From Polytrichum commune (lineage: Eukaryota > Streptophyta > Polytrichopsida > Polytrichales > Polytrichaceae): a DNA stretch of 64,000 nt. Below, piece after piece: positions 1-11,684 of this stretch. The notes under the pieces are model-generated. The model was not told where the DNA came from and ran no database searches. It worked only from the letters and a program-made list of their open reading frames with translations. How positions within the stretch are numbered: the stretch's first letter is position 1; each line of letters begins with the position of its first letter. The stretch covers positions 48,298,001-48,362,000 of the forward strand of contig OX485804.1 in assembly GCA_950295325.1 (NCBI GenBank), in the 5' to 3' direction. A program made the translations under genes and the position numbers.

Positions 1-355
1 TTCATAAGCTATGTGGGTGTTGTTTGGCTCTTTTTCCATGTTCTCCAACTTTCTACCGATTAGATACACATGACAAAGTGCGTGTTACTCTAGCAAATCT
101 ATGATGAAACGCATGCAAAAAAACGGAATGAAAATCGGACTTCCCTTGAGTTAGTTATGGTTATCGGAAGTGTTTGCTTGTTGATTTTGTTACTGGATAC
201 ATAGGTCGTCTCGACCGTGTTCACTTTTGAGTGTGGAATAGTTGTTAATTTTTGAAGACATAGTCCAATATCTTTTAAACATGTGTCTTTATGATGTTTG
301 CTCTTTGATCCTCACCGAACCGCATACCAATCAAATATAGGTGTTCAATTAAGAA
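1..355. repeat. Dispersed repeat A, copy 1
   Basis: This segment aligns by eye along its length with 36555-36880 in the same orientation. Shared blocks include 'catgttctccaactt', 'agcaaatcta', 'acatgtgtctttat' and 'atcaaatataggtgt'. It has no reading frame of note. It is probably a decayed piece of a longer mobile element, but neither copy shows clear ends, so the class is unknown. The window starts inside it. Confidence 0.6.
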
Positions 356-454
356 AAAAAAACCACCTGATTTTTTTTTTTGCTTGAACAAGCACACATC
401 CACAAAGGGGCCTTTCACTTAAAACCCATCTACCTTTCACGGTTTTTGGGCCCT

Positions 455-830
455 GTATGGTCACTCTTCTTAACTGGATGTTTATCTATTAGTTATATAT
501 GGCAAGGCTTGCAAGTAAGAATGGGCATCCAAAAGACGAGTGTCACCATGTCATGAGAGTAGACCATGTGCTCAGATATAGACATTGTTTAGGTTATATG
601 ATTATTACAATTGTAAGGCTCTATGTGTTTGGTACTTAAAGAGTATGAGAATGTTATACTCAATTTAGTTATCTTTAAAGTTCTGCATCTCGACCTTGAT
701 GATGAAACTAATAATGGATTTAAAATGGTAATCAACGCGATTTACATTTGCTAACTAAATGAGACAATTTATGAAACGATTTAATGACCACAATGTATTA
801 GAGTATGGAAACGCCAACAATAGATCCATC
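455..830. repeat. Dispersed repeat R, copy 1
   Basis: This is a degenerate member of a repeat seen again at about 33560-33740, 33850-34240, 35205-35580 and 35650-35860, with shorter pieces at 19100-19165 (inverted) and 19940-20080. Diagnostic blocks are 'ggtcactcttcttaac', 'ggcaaggcttg' and a later block around 'gctaactaaatgagacaa'. No coding capacity or terminal structure is visible. Confidence 0.5.
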
Positions 831-839
831 CACATTTAT

Positions 840-2010
840 TATGTATATATCTTGTATCAAGTCAGATGTATGCAAACATAGTCAAACTAATAAAAGCATT
901 GCACTCTTTAACTCATGGTTTAGATGACTTGGCATTGATGCAATGTGATTAATAGCAAATAGATATAGATGTTGGCTTGGGAAAGGTGTGTGTGGAGAGA
1001 GACTGGTGCTCCGCTAAAAAATGTGGTGTCATAAAATATAGGCTCCTATTCAATGTCGCAAGTAACAAAATAAAAAGTATTGAATTATTTTAAGGTATTG
1101 GAAATCCGATTTGAGAATAACATTCACCAATATACGCGAAGGGTGCCATGAATATACACATTATTTCATAGTCTTTTGTTGGCACAAATTGAAAATTCAG
1201 TTGCAGGAGAGGAACCAAAATACACATTATTTCGTAGTCACCATGAATATACCCTTCAATCCCATGTGGTTTATATGTCAACAAGGGATTGACCCTCTTG
1301 ACGTGTGTTGACTCCTAGTAGAGCAATATATCCCAAACAAGCATGTTAGACCTTTAATAAGCCACAGTTCAAGTAATTGGCTTTCATCTTTTTGGGGGGT
1401 TGAACAATATGGTCATCCCACTAGAAAACTTAACATTTAAGGTAGATGGGCCTCGAATGCCCCCCCCCCCTCCCCGACTAGCTCACTCCTCCTAAGATAT
1501 GAAACACACGATTAGTGCCATATGGTTAGCAAATCTAGTTCAAGAAGTGGTCATATATCGAAATGCTTTGAGCACCTAGTCCAATCTTTGTCTAAACACA
1601 TATTTTTTTAAGTACCCATTGTTGGAACCGCATCTAACCACATGCCATTCAAACATAGGTTCCCAATTATACAAGCAAAGAAGAATTGACCCTCAATTTG
1701 TCACTAGAACTAGGAGCTCATCCCAATTCTCACCTTAACCTTGTCAAGATCGGTTTTAGACAAAAAGCTCTAAAGGGGGAAGGTATAGATGACAAGAGCA
1801 AGACACACATCAATTAAATCATAATTTAATCCATTGGGTAGAGCCTTACATGATTAACACCTTTTTCTTTTTCTTTTTCTTTTGGGGGGGGGGGTAATTG
1901 TTTTTTGGAGGGAATTTTGAGGCTTTTGTTTTAGGTATTTATCTAAGACTATGTCCTAAATGAGACCGGTAATTGTAATGTGCCAAATGAAGGACTTTTG
2001 TACCTCCCAT
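840..2010. other. Non-genic stretch with homopolymer tracts
   Basis: No gene is recognisable. The stretch holds an 11-base C run at 1460-1470 followed by TCCCC, and a pyrimidine tract (CTTTTT repeats, 1859-1883) that runs into an 11-base G run at 1884-1894. The short frames on both strands near 1090-1310 look like chance frames in a region with a short internal repeat ('acacattatttc.tagtc' occurs twice). Confidence 0.5.
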
Positions 2011-2012
2011 AT

Positions 2013-2059
2013 TGTGTGTGTGTGTGTGTGTGTGTTTTGTTTTGTTTTGTTTTGTTTGG
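2013..2059. repeat. (TG)n then (TTTTG)n microsatellite
   Basis: About eleven TG dinucleotides (2013-2034) pass directly into four to five TTTTG units (2035-2059). The reading frames across it on both strands are low-complexity artefacts. Confidence 0.95.
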
Positions 2060-2084
2060 GTGGTGTGTCTTTGTATTTTTGTGA

Positions 2085-2230
2085 CATAACATTTTTCAGA
2101 TCCATAACAATGTTATGTGAGATTGACAATATTCCTATATATTCCCCCACATTTAGTTTGAATGTGGGGAATATTTTGTAAAACATTGTCAATCCCACAT
2201 GACACTGTTATGGATCTGAATAATGTTATG
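2085..2230. repeat. Near-perfect foldback (MITE-like hairpin)
   Basis: The left arm 2085-2153 and right arm 2161-2230 are inverted copies with only a 7-base loop (tagtttg). Paired blocks include CATAACATT/AATGTTATG at the tips, CAGATCCATAACA/TGTTATGGATCTG, and CCCCACATT/AATGTGGGG at the loop. The arms are about 69 bp with scattered mismatches. I found no convincing target duplication. It is either a short MITE or a hairpin that could yield small RNAs if transcribed. Confidence 0.85.
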
Positions 2231-2698
2231 AGATGTAGGCACTCACAATAGAAAATGCACTTGTAGACAAAGATGTAGCCTCCGCGTGCATGGAGACATG
2301 TCTATGAACATGGTTTTTTCACTTTTAAAGATATGCTAGATAGAGCATGTGCATTTGAAGCATGTTTAGCTTGAGAAGAAGGAACAAGCATTGATTATCA
2401 CTCTACGGCAACTTGCTTACGTATTTACAAGTGCAAGCCGGTTAAGGATGACTCACATGACATTGGAGGAATGGATAAAAAAATTTACGAGGAGATAAGT
2501 TATGGAGGATATGGATAACCTTCACCCCCACTAACCACCGATGACTATAGGTGGGCCGCATGTATCCTTAATCGCATATGCCAAAAGTTTAAACAACTTT
2601 ACCCTTACCCTATTGAAAGAATCGGTGAAGGTTTTCTTATCATACCCATCTTGTAATTATTCTCTCTCTTTCTCTCTCTAGGGGCTCAATAGGTTCAA
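2231..2698. other. Non-genic spacer
   Basis: No gene or known element is visible. The only structure is a short CT-rich tract near 2660-2680. Confidence 0.4.
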
Positions 2699-2918
2699 AC
2701 TACACCGTTTATGGTATTTAGTGTCACTCACTATTTGAAGTTACATTGTGCTATAAGTTTTACTATGGATCTCATTTTTCACCAACAAAAGTCAAATTGG
2801 TTGTTTTGATACTATATAACATTAACATCTTTACTTGGTTAAAAATTACAATAAAATTTGTTATAGCAATACATAACTCCGAATAGTAAGTGACACCAAA
2901 TACCATAAATATTGTAGT
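2699..2918. mobile_element. Foldback MITE, family F copy 1
   Basis: The terminal inverted arms start ACTACA. The left arm reads 'tttatggtatttagtgtcac' at about 2707-2726, and its inverted partner at 2889-2911 carries 'gtgacaccaaataccataaa'. The inner arms share 'ctatt.gaagtta' with the foldback at 38901-39106. The flanks GGTTCAA and GGTTGAG may be a decayed target duplication. A related copy lies at 55509-55720. It is non-coding, and the superfamily was not assigned. Confidence 0.7.
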
Positions 2919-3374
2919 GGTTGAGATCTAGACCTTAGAAAAGCATTTCTTTAAGACATGGAGAAAGTTTGAACTTCCACTAAGCCATGAGGATTTAGGA
3001 GACTAGAAAATGCCCTTGATCATGCATGAAAGCATGCGGATCACACCTAAAGTAATTGCAGTCACCGTAGTAAAAAACAAGAGCCTCTACTTTGGTTTTT
3101 TTTTTTTTTTAAAAAGGAAAAGTATGGCACTCGTGTGTGAGTCTTGTAGTAGCTACTAAATAGCAAATTTTGCAAAGGAAAGTAAATATGGAGCCAAATC
3201 ATGGCATCTTTCCCAAGAACATGGGTTGTACATAACAAGATTGAAGGTGTAAGAACATGGAGTTTGCTATTATAGTTTTAGTGCACCCATGATGTTTACC
3301 TAGTTGTAGGTGACATGAATGAAATTTGACCTTAGCATGATAGTCGCGTCACATATGAGTGTTAACCCAACAAA
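2919..3374. other. Non-genic spacer
   Basis: No gene is visible. It contains a 14-base T run near 3097-3110 followed by an A-rich stretch. Confidence 0.4.
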
Positions 3375-3600
3375 ATAAGTTTGAAGGTACTTCTAGGCTT
3401 TGATGAGTTTGGAAACAAGCAAGCAATTTTTGAAAATGTGATTTCTTGTGTTTCAAGTGTTATTAGTTGTACTTGTCATGTTGTCATTATGCATGTGATT
3501 ATATATGGACATGATGTGTAATGACATATGGCATTATAGTGGAGAAATTAAGGCGGGCGTATGTTGATAATTTAGTTTGGAATAAGCTCTTTTTTTGGGG
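3375..3600. repeat. Dispersed repeat K, copy 1
   Basis: It aligns with 40570-40770 in the same orientation. Shared blocks include 'ttgtgtttcaagtgtt', 'gtcattatg.atgtgatta', 'catgatg' and 'atagtggaga'. It ends close to the left edge of the LINE. Class unknown. Confidence 0.6.
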
Positions 3601-4111
3601 AATTATCTAAATACTAGTTACATGTTTGGCATTGGTACTTATAGATGCAACTGAGGGCGGGCCTACAAGCATTGGTTTGGGTTGTATTTGGGGGTATTTT
3701 TGTGTTAGAACATGTTAGGGAGGGGTTGTATTGCTATGTAAGGTTGAAAGGGTGGTTTTAGGGTTGCTCGCCATAGTTTTGTGAATTTGACTTTGTGGGT
3801 GTGGATTGTGTGGGGTTGGTTTTCACATGCATGTTGTAAACTTCCCAAATGTTGACTGTGAGGGTTTGAATTAGTTGTGGGTTTCTAATCTAGAGGGTAG
3901 GCTATTCCAACATTTGTTCATTTAGAGTATTTTGCTGTGAGTCTGGATGCGTTGAAGGTTATGTCACATTTGTGTGGTGACTTGTATTGTCTGAGTTGTG
4001 TTGGGCGTGTGAGTAGTGAAGATTAGTACCATTGTGTGATTTGGTCGGCTTCTATTAGTATGTTTAATGTAGAGGGCTAGAATGTTTGGTGGTTGTTGTT
4101 GGGGTTGGATT

Positions 4112-4690
4112 TTATTGTTTCTTCTTTGGTAAAATTGTGACGTATCTTTGAGTTAGCCAAAATATTTCGGTGGCTAAGTCTTGTGGAGGTAGTTGGAGGA
4201 AGCTAGCCATATGATGTGCTTCATTTTGTGTGAATCTCTCCCATAGGCACTGGAATCTTGTGAGTGGGATGGAGATGATGTATGCTCTTGTGTGGTCAAA
4301 TTTGTGTGTGTCGGGTCTTTGGATTTGGATAGTCAGTTGAGATACGTGAATGTCTTTGTCGGGGTTGCATTCTTTGATGTTTAGGGTTAAGTGTGGGCTT
4401 CTATAGGGGGGTCTAATGAATCTCTGATCTTTGGATTTGGGGAAATTTATGCATGGGTCATAGGTGACTAGTGTGTTTTTATTGTATGTGTCTTGTGTAA
4501 ATTTATGAAGTAAGAATAGGTTGTGGTCAAAGGCGATGTTGTTTGTGTGCAAAAGTTGGGATTCTTGTACCCATTTGGTGGTGATTGGGGTTTGTGTTAC
4601 ATTGGCATAGATTGATTGCTTGGGCTCCTTGTTTATCTTTGTGGGAGGTGAATTTTGTACCAATAATGACAGGTATTTGTTTTCCGACAT
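4112..4690 (-). pseudogene. LINE ORF2 C-terminal fragment
   Basis: This is a 192-residue open frame at the 3' end of the LINE, downstream of the RT and of the DNA element inserted at 4874-5369. The protein is basic and hydrophilic, with WVQESQLLHTNN near the middle and WLTQRYVTILPKKK at the end. I see no CCHC or RNase H motif. By position it should be the C-terminal extension of ORF2, but I do not recognise the fold. The frame may be open partly because this strand is poor in G and therefore in stop codons. Confidence 0.4.
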
Positions 4691-4873
4691 GTTGATTGTT
4701 GCTATTGATATTTAGAGCGTGCGTTTGTTCTTGTGGTGCCGGTGGGAATAGGATTTTAACTTGTTGTAAGGCTTCTTTGATTAGTTTTGGGGAGGCTTTG
4801 AATTTGATTTTGAAATTCTTACGAGGATAAGATATGTTGGGTGGTTGAGTTTTGGATTTGGGTGATGGTGATG

Positions 4874-5369
4874 CTCAGGGAGTGCACTATTCATTAAAAC
4901 CAACCATCACGTGCGTGCATGCCCCTTATTAAAATACCCCTGTATACATTTTATTTTTGCTAAAATCAAGCAATATACTTACAAATCTCATTGCTTCAAA
5001 ATACATTTCCATACGTACACAAGAGTCCAAAAACAAATACAGAGTTTGTATATAACATGTGTACAAATGTTTGGAAATGCAAAAATATGGCCCTATTATA
5101 TGTATAATATCAAATCATGGATTTCTAGTTATAAAGTCGTTACTTAGTGGATGAAAAAACACATGATTCTTGGTCCAGGTCTGACTTGAACGCGTAAACG
5201 CGTAAATGCGTACTTTACATATATTTTTCTATAGCCTCATGTATATCTACTTCTTGCTTAATAGCAATATGTCTCTTGTACGTACATTTTGTACATGCTT
5301 GTTTAAAATAATACCCCTTTTGTGCACCCACATGTATAAATACAGTACTTGAACAATGCACTCCCTGGG
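4874..5369. mobile_element. Non-autonomous TIR element, CTCGGGG family, 496 bp
   Basis: The left end is CTCAGGGAGTGCAC. The right end, read inward on the other strand, is CCCAGGGAGTGCAT. The element is flanked by a perfect 8-bp duplication TGGTGATG (4866-4873 and 5370-5377). The ends are related to those of the coding transposon at 43435-46416: 'gggagtgcac..ttcattaaaacc' and 'cacgtgcgt' recur at the left end of both. It is non-coding and lies inside the minus-strand LINE, so it inserted after the LINE. Confidence 0.9.
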
Positions 5370-5373
5370 TGGT

Positions 5374-5930
5374 GATGGTGGTGATGGTGGTGATGCTATA
5401 TATGTGGAGTTTGTTGAGGTATGTAGTAGCGTGTTTTTTCTCATCTTGAGAGAGTAAAGTGTATTGGGATGTGTGTTTCCATGCGTGTTCGAGAGGGGTT
5501 TGTTGTATTGGAAAATCTTTATTGGTGGTATATATTCTCTTTCTAGTAAAACCATGGTGCGAGTGATGGGTGATTGTGAGCATGCTTGATAGCTAAGTTT
5601 GGGGAGGTGTTGTGATCCTCTATGTTTAGTGGTGATATATTGGCTAATCCTTGATAGATTAGTCGTAATTGTCTTAGATCGTTGAGTGTGGATAATAATT
5701 GTTTGCCTATGCAATGTATATAGTCCGATAATAGGGATGTTGTGTTGATGCTATAATCCTCAATGGAGAGATGGGTGAGAATGTTTGTTGTGCTTTTGGG
5801 GATGTTGCATATCTCTTTGGTGAGATTGCTAAGGACTTTGTCTTATTTTTGGGTGTCAAGTTTGGAGAAGGGGATCACATATTAGACATAAGCTATGCAT
5901 GGTTTGATGACGGTGTTAAAGATGTGGATT
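5374..5930 (-). pseudogene. LINE ORF2 post-RT region
   Basis: Minus-strand translation across several frames corresponds to the thumb/connection part of ORF2. It is homologous at DNA level to the LINE fragment at 24270-24690: both carry blocks such as 'tgttgtgttgatgc', 'gatg.gtgagaatgtt' and 'ttggggatgttgcatat.tc'. It is broken by frameshifts. Two overlapping frames (5583-5215 and 5714-5247) are fragments of it that run into the inserted element. Confidence 0.5.
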
Positions 5931-5989
5931 TTTTTGTTTAATGGTGGCAAGTGATGTCATGAGTTGTTTTTTTGTTTTTTGTTTTCCCA

Positions 5990-6510
5990 TTGTCACGTCT
6001 CTTTGCAAGTTCCATTTGAGTGAGGGGACAAGATGTATGCCGAGGTATGTGTAAGCTTTGTTTTGAGACAAGGTGGGAAGGGCTTGTGTTTGAATAGGAT
6101 ATTTTGGGCTTGTATGCTACTATGTCTTGGAGTAGCTTGGATCTTTCATCAAAGTGAGCAGTCTCACATGGTCAATGGAGGCAAAAATGTTTCTAAAGTC
6201 AATGTATGTAAGGTAAATGTCATTATTTGGGAGCTTAGTGTCTTCCAACGCAATTGATTATTTATTTTTTGAATTTGTTTTTGTTTTTTGTATTCTGGTG
6301 TTTCTTTGTGGTTTAAACCCTTTTTGGCTAAAGTGTAGTATTTTGTGTTTTTCATCGTAGCTTGTAAGGAGGGTTGTAAGGGTATTAATGTAGAGTTTGT
6401 AAATAGTGTTGGCTAGGGCAATGGGTCTTTAATTATTTAGTAAAGGGTCTTCTTTCTTGTGGAGTAGTATGGTTTTATTGTGTTTCCAATAGCTTGGGAT
6501 GTTCTTTTGG
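5990..6510 (-). pseudogene. LINE reverse transcriptase, catalytic core deleted
   Basis: Minus-strand translation shows RT motifs in order. IPSYWKHNKTILLHKKEDP lies near 6502-6441, an RPIALANTIYKLY block follows, then YLTYIDFRNIFASIDHV near 6222-6165. About 70 nt later comes the thumb motif AYTYLGIHLVPSLKW near 6057-6010. In intact RTs the G-x-x-Q-G and YxDD motifs lie between the SIDH helix and the YLG block and need over 100 residues, so these are missing here. There are also in-frame stops. The enzyme would copy LINE RNA into a nicked target, but this copy cannot be active. Confidence 0.7.
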
Positions 6511-6539
6511 AGATAGCATTGCCTAAGAAAATGGTAAGA

Positions 6540-7600
6540 GCATGTCATATGGAGGTTGGGGGTAATGCTTTGAGGATTTCATTGGGAATGATTATCGAGG
6601 CCCGGTTGTTATTGAAGACTTCTCTTGTGAAATTTATGGATAAGGTGGTATTTTGGAGCCTCTTGCGTCAAGGATGAGGTCATTTGGGCCATGCTAGGGG
6701 TATTTTGTGATTACAAAATGACATGTTGAGGGATGGTCTATAGGGTCGTCACACATGTTGAGGGATTGTCTTTGGAAGGAGGTTTGTTATGAGTGTCATG
6801 TTTCTTGGACAATGTCTTGAGGGTGTGTATGGGTGTTGTTGTTTGTGTCTTTGAGGCAATCTAGAGGTGTGTTGGTGGTGGACTTGACATTTCTTTTATG
6901 TGTTGTTTTGGTTTGTTGTTTAATAAGTTTCTACATTTGGTGATGGTTTTTTTTTTTTTTTTTTTAATTTTTTACAATTTATGGATGTTTGTTTAGAGGT
7001 GATTTTGTGGGCTTCTATCTTGGCAAATTCGCCAACCCATTGTTGTTGTGTTAAGTTATGTTGCGGGGTAGGTGGTAGGATGATATTTGTGAGGGTTTGT
7101 AGTTGTTGAATGTCCGGGTGGGTAATCCAAGTGGGGTAGAGTTGGATGTTGGTTATGCGTATGGCTTTCTTTATGAGATGATATGTTTCTAGATGTTGTT
7201 CCCAAACTTTTTGTCGTTTGTAGGGGAGGAAACCTCTTTGTTGGCGGACACAATGCGGCAGGGAGAAGGGGGTTTGTTTGTTTATACATGTTTCATCAAT
7301 GTAGGTATTGTGTTTGTTTATGATGTTTTGGAATCTATCTTGGGTAGATTCCCATTCAGTGGAGATCATCAATGGGTTTTGTAGAATTGTGGTTAGTAGT
7401 TGTGATTTTAGATTGGTGGTTTCTTGGAATGTAATGAATGTTCGTATGTTTTCTTGGGGAATAGCATAAGCAATTTTAGGTTGGTAGTCGGGTGATTGGT
7501 GTGATTTTTTTGGGCTAGTTGTACGGAACTAAGTGTGAAGTTGATTGAGTAATGGCATAAGTTTTGGATTTGGTTTGTTAAGGTTTGGCATTTTGATAAG
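6540..7600 (-). pseudogene. LINE ORF2 linker between endonuclease and RT
   Basis: Minus-strand frames broken by several stops continue from the endonuclease toward the RT. The longest pieces are 7372-6920 and 7289-7056. An 18-base T run at about 6948-6965 encodes a lysine run on the minus strand. No discrete domain is visible; this part is assigned by position between EN and RT. Confidence 0.45.
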
Positions 7601-8791
7601 GTATGAAGTGGGATGGAAAAGCCATCTATAAGGCTAGTGGAGGTGTAGTTTTGGCCACCATATCATGAGAAGGTTTCATTGTTGCGGATGGGGTGAAGGG
7701 TTAGGCCTTACTTGAATTGTGCCTAATTTTTGTCCTCTCATTTAGGGATTTGGGGAATGTTGTCGTGTAGGCAACCAACTAGGAGGATGCCTTTATTGAA
7801 GTCCCTTGCTAATATCATATCATGTCTAGGGTGATTCTTGGTTAAGATTTTGATATGGTCTTTGATATTGGGATGTGAGGGCATGTATAAGTTCATCATG
7901 AGTATTGGTGTGAGTGGTTTGTTAAATATTTTTAAGACTACTAAGTATGGTGATATGTTATTTGGTGTGGCGATTTCGGTGAAAATTTTAATAGAGTCTA
8001 TGCTTTGTGGATCATGGCAAGGGTGCCGCCTCTTAGGGATTCGAATGTTGTGAATTATAGGCTCCTTCGTATATTTGTGTCAATTGTGTGATTATAGAGG
8101 ATTTTGTACTCCAAAAATCAATTGTCTTTGTAGATGGTAGATTTTTCTTTTAAGAGTTTGATTTCTTGTAGTAGAAAAATAGTAGGTTTGTATTGTATGT
8201 TTTCTATTAGTTTCATAACACCTAGGAGGCTAGAGTTGATACGGCATGTGTTCCATGTAATAATATTGGGCGTTGTGTTTAGTTGCGTTGGGTGGGGAGG
8301 TCCTTTGTGTTGGAATGGGCATGTGAGTGGGAGGGTTTCAATTTGTCTAAGGATGGCAAGGCACCTTGGGTCTAGTTGCCTAGCAAGTTGTTGGTTACAT
8401 TGGTGAAGGATGGGGCTAATAGCTATTATGAAGGCATAGAGTTGGAATGGGGTGGGTATTTCAATAGGAAGGAACTATGTCTTCTAAGGTTTGGGAGGTG
8501 ATCGTGATCATTAATATGTGTGTTGGGGGAGAGGTATGGGGTAAAAATGTCTTCGAGGTGCAAGTAGTGTGGTTTCAATCTTAGGGTGTTGGGCATGAAG
8601 TATTGCTTCTGTCTTTGTGTGTGTTCCTTTGGAAGGTTTTTTAGTATGTGTTTGAGTGGTATGGGATTTGGTTGAATGTTACCTCCATTTAGTATAAGTA
8701 GGTTGAGGTCTATTATTTGATTTATGATTGTGGATGTTTTGGATTTTTGGAGGTGTATTTTTGCAATCAAATAGTATTTGATGTAGGTCAC
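7600..8791 (-). pseudogene. LINE APE-type endonuclease, decayed
   Basis: The frame starting at 8791 carries LILNGGNIQPNP (about 8699-8664), which resembles the SGDIxPNPGP box that opens the endonuclease of CR1/L2-type LINEs. Downstream, TWNTCRINS and FLLQEIKL (about 8262-8155) match the first two endonuclease/exonuclease/phosphatase motifs. ILARDFN (about 7823-7800) matches the GDFN motif, and SLIDGF (about 7640-7618) matches the S-x-I-D motif. Stops and frameshifts separate them. The family nicks target DNA to prime reverse transcription; this copy is inactive. Confidence 0.65.
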
Positions 8792-8810
8792 ATTATTTTG
8801 TATTATGTGG

Positions 8811-9431
8811 TTATTGGTTTGGTAAGGGGTTGTGCTTTATAGGCGAGGTTATGATTTGTGGGGGGTGGATGTGCAAGGAGATGGAGGTATGAAGAGGTAT
8901 ATGTGGAGAGGTATGTGTGGGGATGTATGTTTCATTTGTGTTGGGTGGGGTGTGATGTGCCAATGTGGGTTGTGATTGATGAGGGACTATGTTGTTTATG
9001 AGGGGCATGCTATTTTTATTTTTATTTTATTTCATTTCATTTTTTTGTGGGAGAGACTTAGGAGTCTGAGGATATATATGAGATTTTTGATGCGTGTGAG
9101 TTTGTGGTTGGTTGTTTTATGTGTTTTATGTGTGGTTTGGATATTTTTGTGGTTGTGGGTGCTTTTGCGGTATTGTTGTAGAGAGTTTTGAGGATGAAGA
9201 GGCTAACAAGAGTGAGAAAAAATATAGACGTGTTAGGCTCTTTGAGGATGATGTGTTTGGTTATATGTTGACTGATGCAAGTGTGTAAGTCCTTGAGAGA
9301 AGTGTCTTTTTGTGCAAGAGTGAATTTTTGGTAGGAGTATTAGAATGGATAGTATCAAAATGAATTTGTGTGTATCGCATACTTTATTATAATGAGGGTA
9401 GAGAAAACGAACAAACAAAAGTGCACACATA
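8811..9431 (-). other. LINE inter-ORF region
   Basis: This lies between the ORF1-like frames and the endonuclease. Minus-strand translation is Pro/His/Thr-rich and repetitive ('gaggtatgtgtgg' type runs on the plus strand). No domain is visible. Confidence 0.35.
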
Positions 9432-10860
9432 CTAATCAAAGTGGACCATTATGAGGGTATAGGTGAAGAGCAATTCATTAGGAAGGTTGCAACTTTGATG
9501 GAGGTTTTGTGGGTGGTTGTGTTGAGGTGGAATGTGGTAGCCGGGTGAGGCTTGAAGTTGGAGCGGATGGCCGCCTGTGTGTGTGGATGTGTTTGGGCCT
9601 TGTTGGTAGAAATTAGGGAGAGACAAGGCAAGGTTTTGAATGATTGCATGCATTCCTTGTTGGGATAATCGGAACTTTGTAGCCGTGCTACCTATGATTT
9701 CTTGTATGTTGATGGCATGGTGGATGATGTTGTCAGTGGCCACTTCAACTTTGGTGTTGGTGGTGAGTTGTGCGAGTTTGCCATCGAGATTCTCTTCCCA
9801 CTCCCGCATGAATTTGGTGAAGAGGGTTTGGGTGAGGGCGGGATTGATGTTGGTGTTACCCATGGCCTCAAGTTGTTAGGAATTGCCTCCCAAGCCGGTG
9901 TGTGAGCAAGACAGAGGGTAGTCTTGTTGGGGTCTAATCCATCGATATTTCCTTTGTGGGATATAAAGTCAACTCATCTCCCGAAAAAGTATATGGATTT
10001 GTGAATCCATTTGGTGTAGACGGTGGTGTTCAGACATTGAAGATGGCACCAACCTACTTGCTCATCCTCAAGATGGTTGACGTTATTGCCGAAGTTGAAT
10101 CCAACTATGTTGTTGTCTCCAAATTTGTTCTCGAGGGCCATGACTATGGATGTTTGGATCATTTTTTGGGGAGGTTATTAGCAACTAAGGTAGTGCTAAT
10201 GTGAAGTTCTGAGGTTGCAGTGGCTTCCTTATCCATTGTGATACTAATTCAAATTTACTCATGTTAAAAAACTACTTCATATTTGAGTATGACATCTTTA
10301 GCTTCCTCGGGGATGAGAATAAGAAATGCAAAGTCTTTGGAGGCATCAGATTCAGTAAGGCTCATAAACTCATATTGTTTTCCCTCATAGTAACTCTCTC
10401 TTACTAATGTGTGGAAAAGACTATGAGCTTGATTGTCTCTGAATGAGTCTCCTTTGAGGTGTAGACGGAGGTTACAAGCTTGAGTGACAAGTTTGTAAAC
10501 TTTCTTTACCTTTTCTATCATCATTTCACCCCCTTCTAATTCCAATGCAAAGGCGTGAATACCTTGTAAGAGAGCCATACCATCAACATGTGGACGTTTG
10601 AGGTGCATTTTGATGAAGCCCACCCAATTTTTGGTGACCGAGCTCAGTCATGTGTCCAAGGGGTTAGTGTAATCCCTTCCAAGTAGAATTCTCATTTTGC
10701 GGAGTCTTGTGAGGCAAACACTTTTGACATTGATCTTATTTATGGGTTTGAAACTTGTATAGAATTGGATCGTAATTTGGTAGCCTTTCAAGAGGCCCGT
10801 CTCCCGGTTGACCTTCTCATGGTGTGCTACTTGGGTGTAGTGTAGGTATTGGCCTCGCAC
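9432..10860 (-). pseudogene. LINE ORF1-like protein, broken
   Basis: Three minus-strand frames (10860-10648, 10623-10264, 9863-9432) lie in series upstream of the endonuclease, where ORF1 belongs. The middle frame has acidic and hydrophobic segments (GIHAFALELEGGEMMIEKVKK), and the last is Asn/Thr-rich, then Pro/His/Gln-rich. No RRM or zinc knuckle is recognisable. ORF1 proteins usually bind LINE RNA; this role is inferred from position only. Overlapping plus-strand frames (for example 9640-9905) are shadows. Confidence 0.45.
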
Positions 10861-11019
10861 CGAATCCAGTCTCTTGTTGGGGTAGAGCTTTTGGACGACT
10901 TGCAGGAAAGCATGCCGGAGGGTGTGGAATTTAGTGGCTTCACTTGGCAGTGTTTCTAAACATTCAAACTTATAGTTAGTTTTTTTTTGGAAATTTTTTT
11001 AATGGCATTTTTCCTCTTT

Positions 11020-11433
11020 CTATGGCAATGGCCTTGTGAATGGGGAATCCGAGCCACATCTAAAAGACAATATTAATTTTGAGGGTGGTTCCCTTGCTTT
11101 GTGTTCGCAATGTGGTCTCTTCCCCTGATGGGTGTTGATTGGGGTCATCTTCTCTTTTCCATATGGTTTTCTACATATTGCACTTGGCGTGGACTCTTCT
11201 AGATTAGTGATTGCAAGTGCAACCTCAACGTGGTATTGGCTACCAATGGGACTACTTTGTGAAATTGAGTATGTTGGGGAACTACTCCCATGGGATGGAG
11301 ATACATTCTTTAAGTCAATGTCAAAATCATTAGCATTGGTAGTTGTGCTCTCTCTCCCAAGAAATCCTTCAAAAATGTTGGCTTTTGGTTGGCTCTCCAT
11401 TATGTAATCTTTTCGCCATAGCAGTCTCCTCAT
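11020..11433 (-). pseudogene. Putative LINE ORF1 N-terminal segment
   Basis: This 137-residue minus-strand frame has an internal Met-Glu-Ser-Gln start about 11 residues in, a Ser/Thr-rich stretch and a basic C-terminal half. It is the most 5' open segment of the LINE before the LTR insertion and fits an ORF1 amino terminus by position. No domain recognised. Confidence 0.35.
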
Positions 11434-11684
11434 CTGTCTTTCCGGTTGTTGGTGTTGGGTGATGTGCTATTGGTGATGGTTTATTGTTGTTGTCAACTAT
11501 AGTTGTTGGGTGACGCGTTCATGGTGTTGATACGTTGAAACTCCCAATTGTTGTTGTTATTAACGTGTTCATGGGTTTGATTTTCAATTGCTATGTGGTG
11601 TGTTCTTGGGGTTGTTGTGTTGTTGCACCTCTGCTTCCTCCTTGGTGCAAGTGCATATTAGCTAAGCTTTTGGTTGCTTGAATG

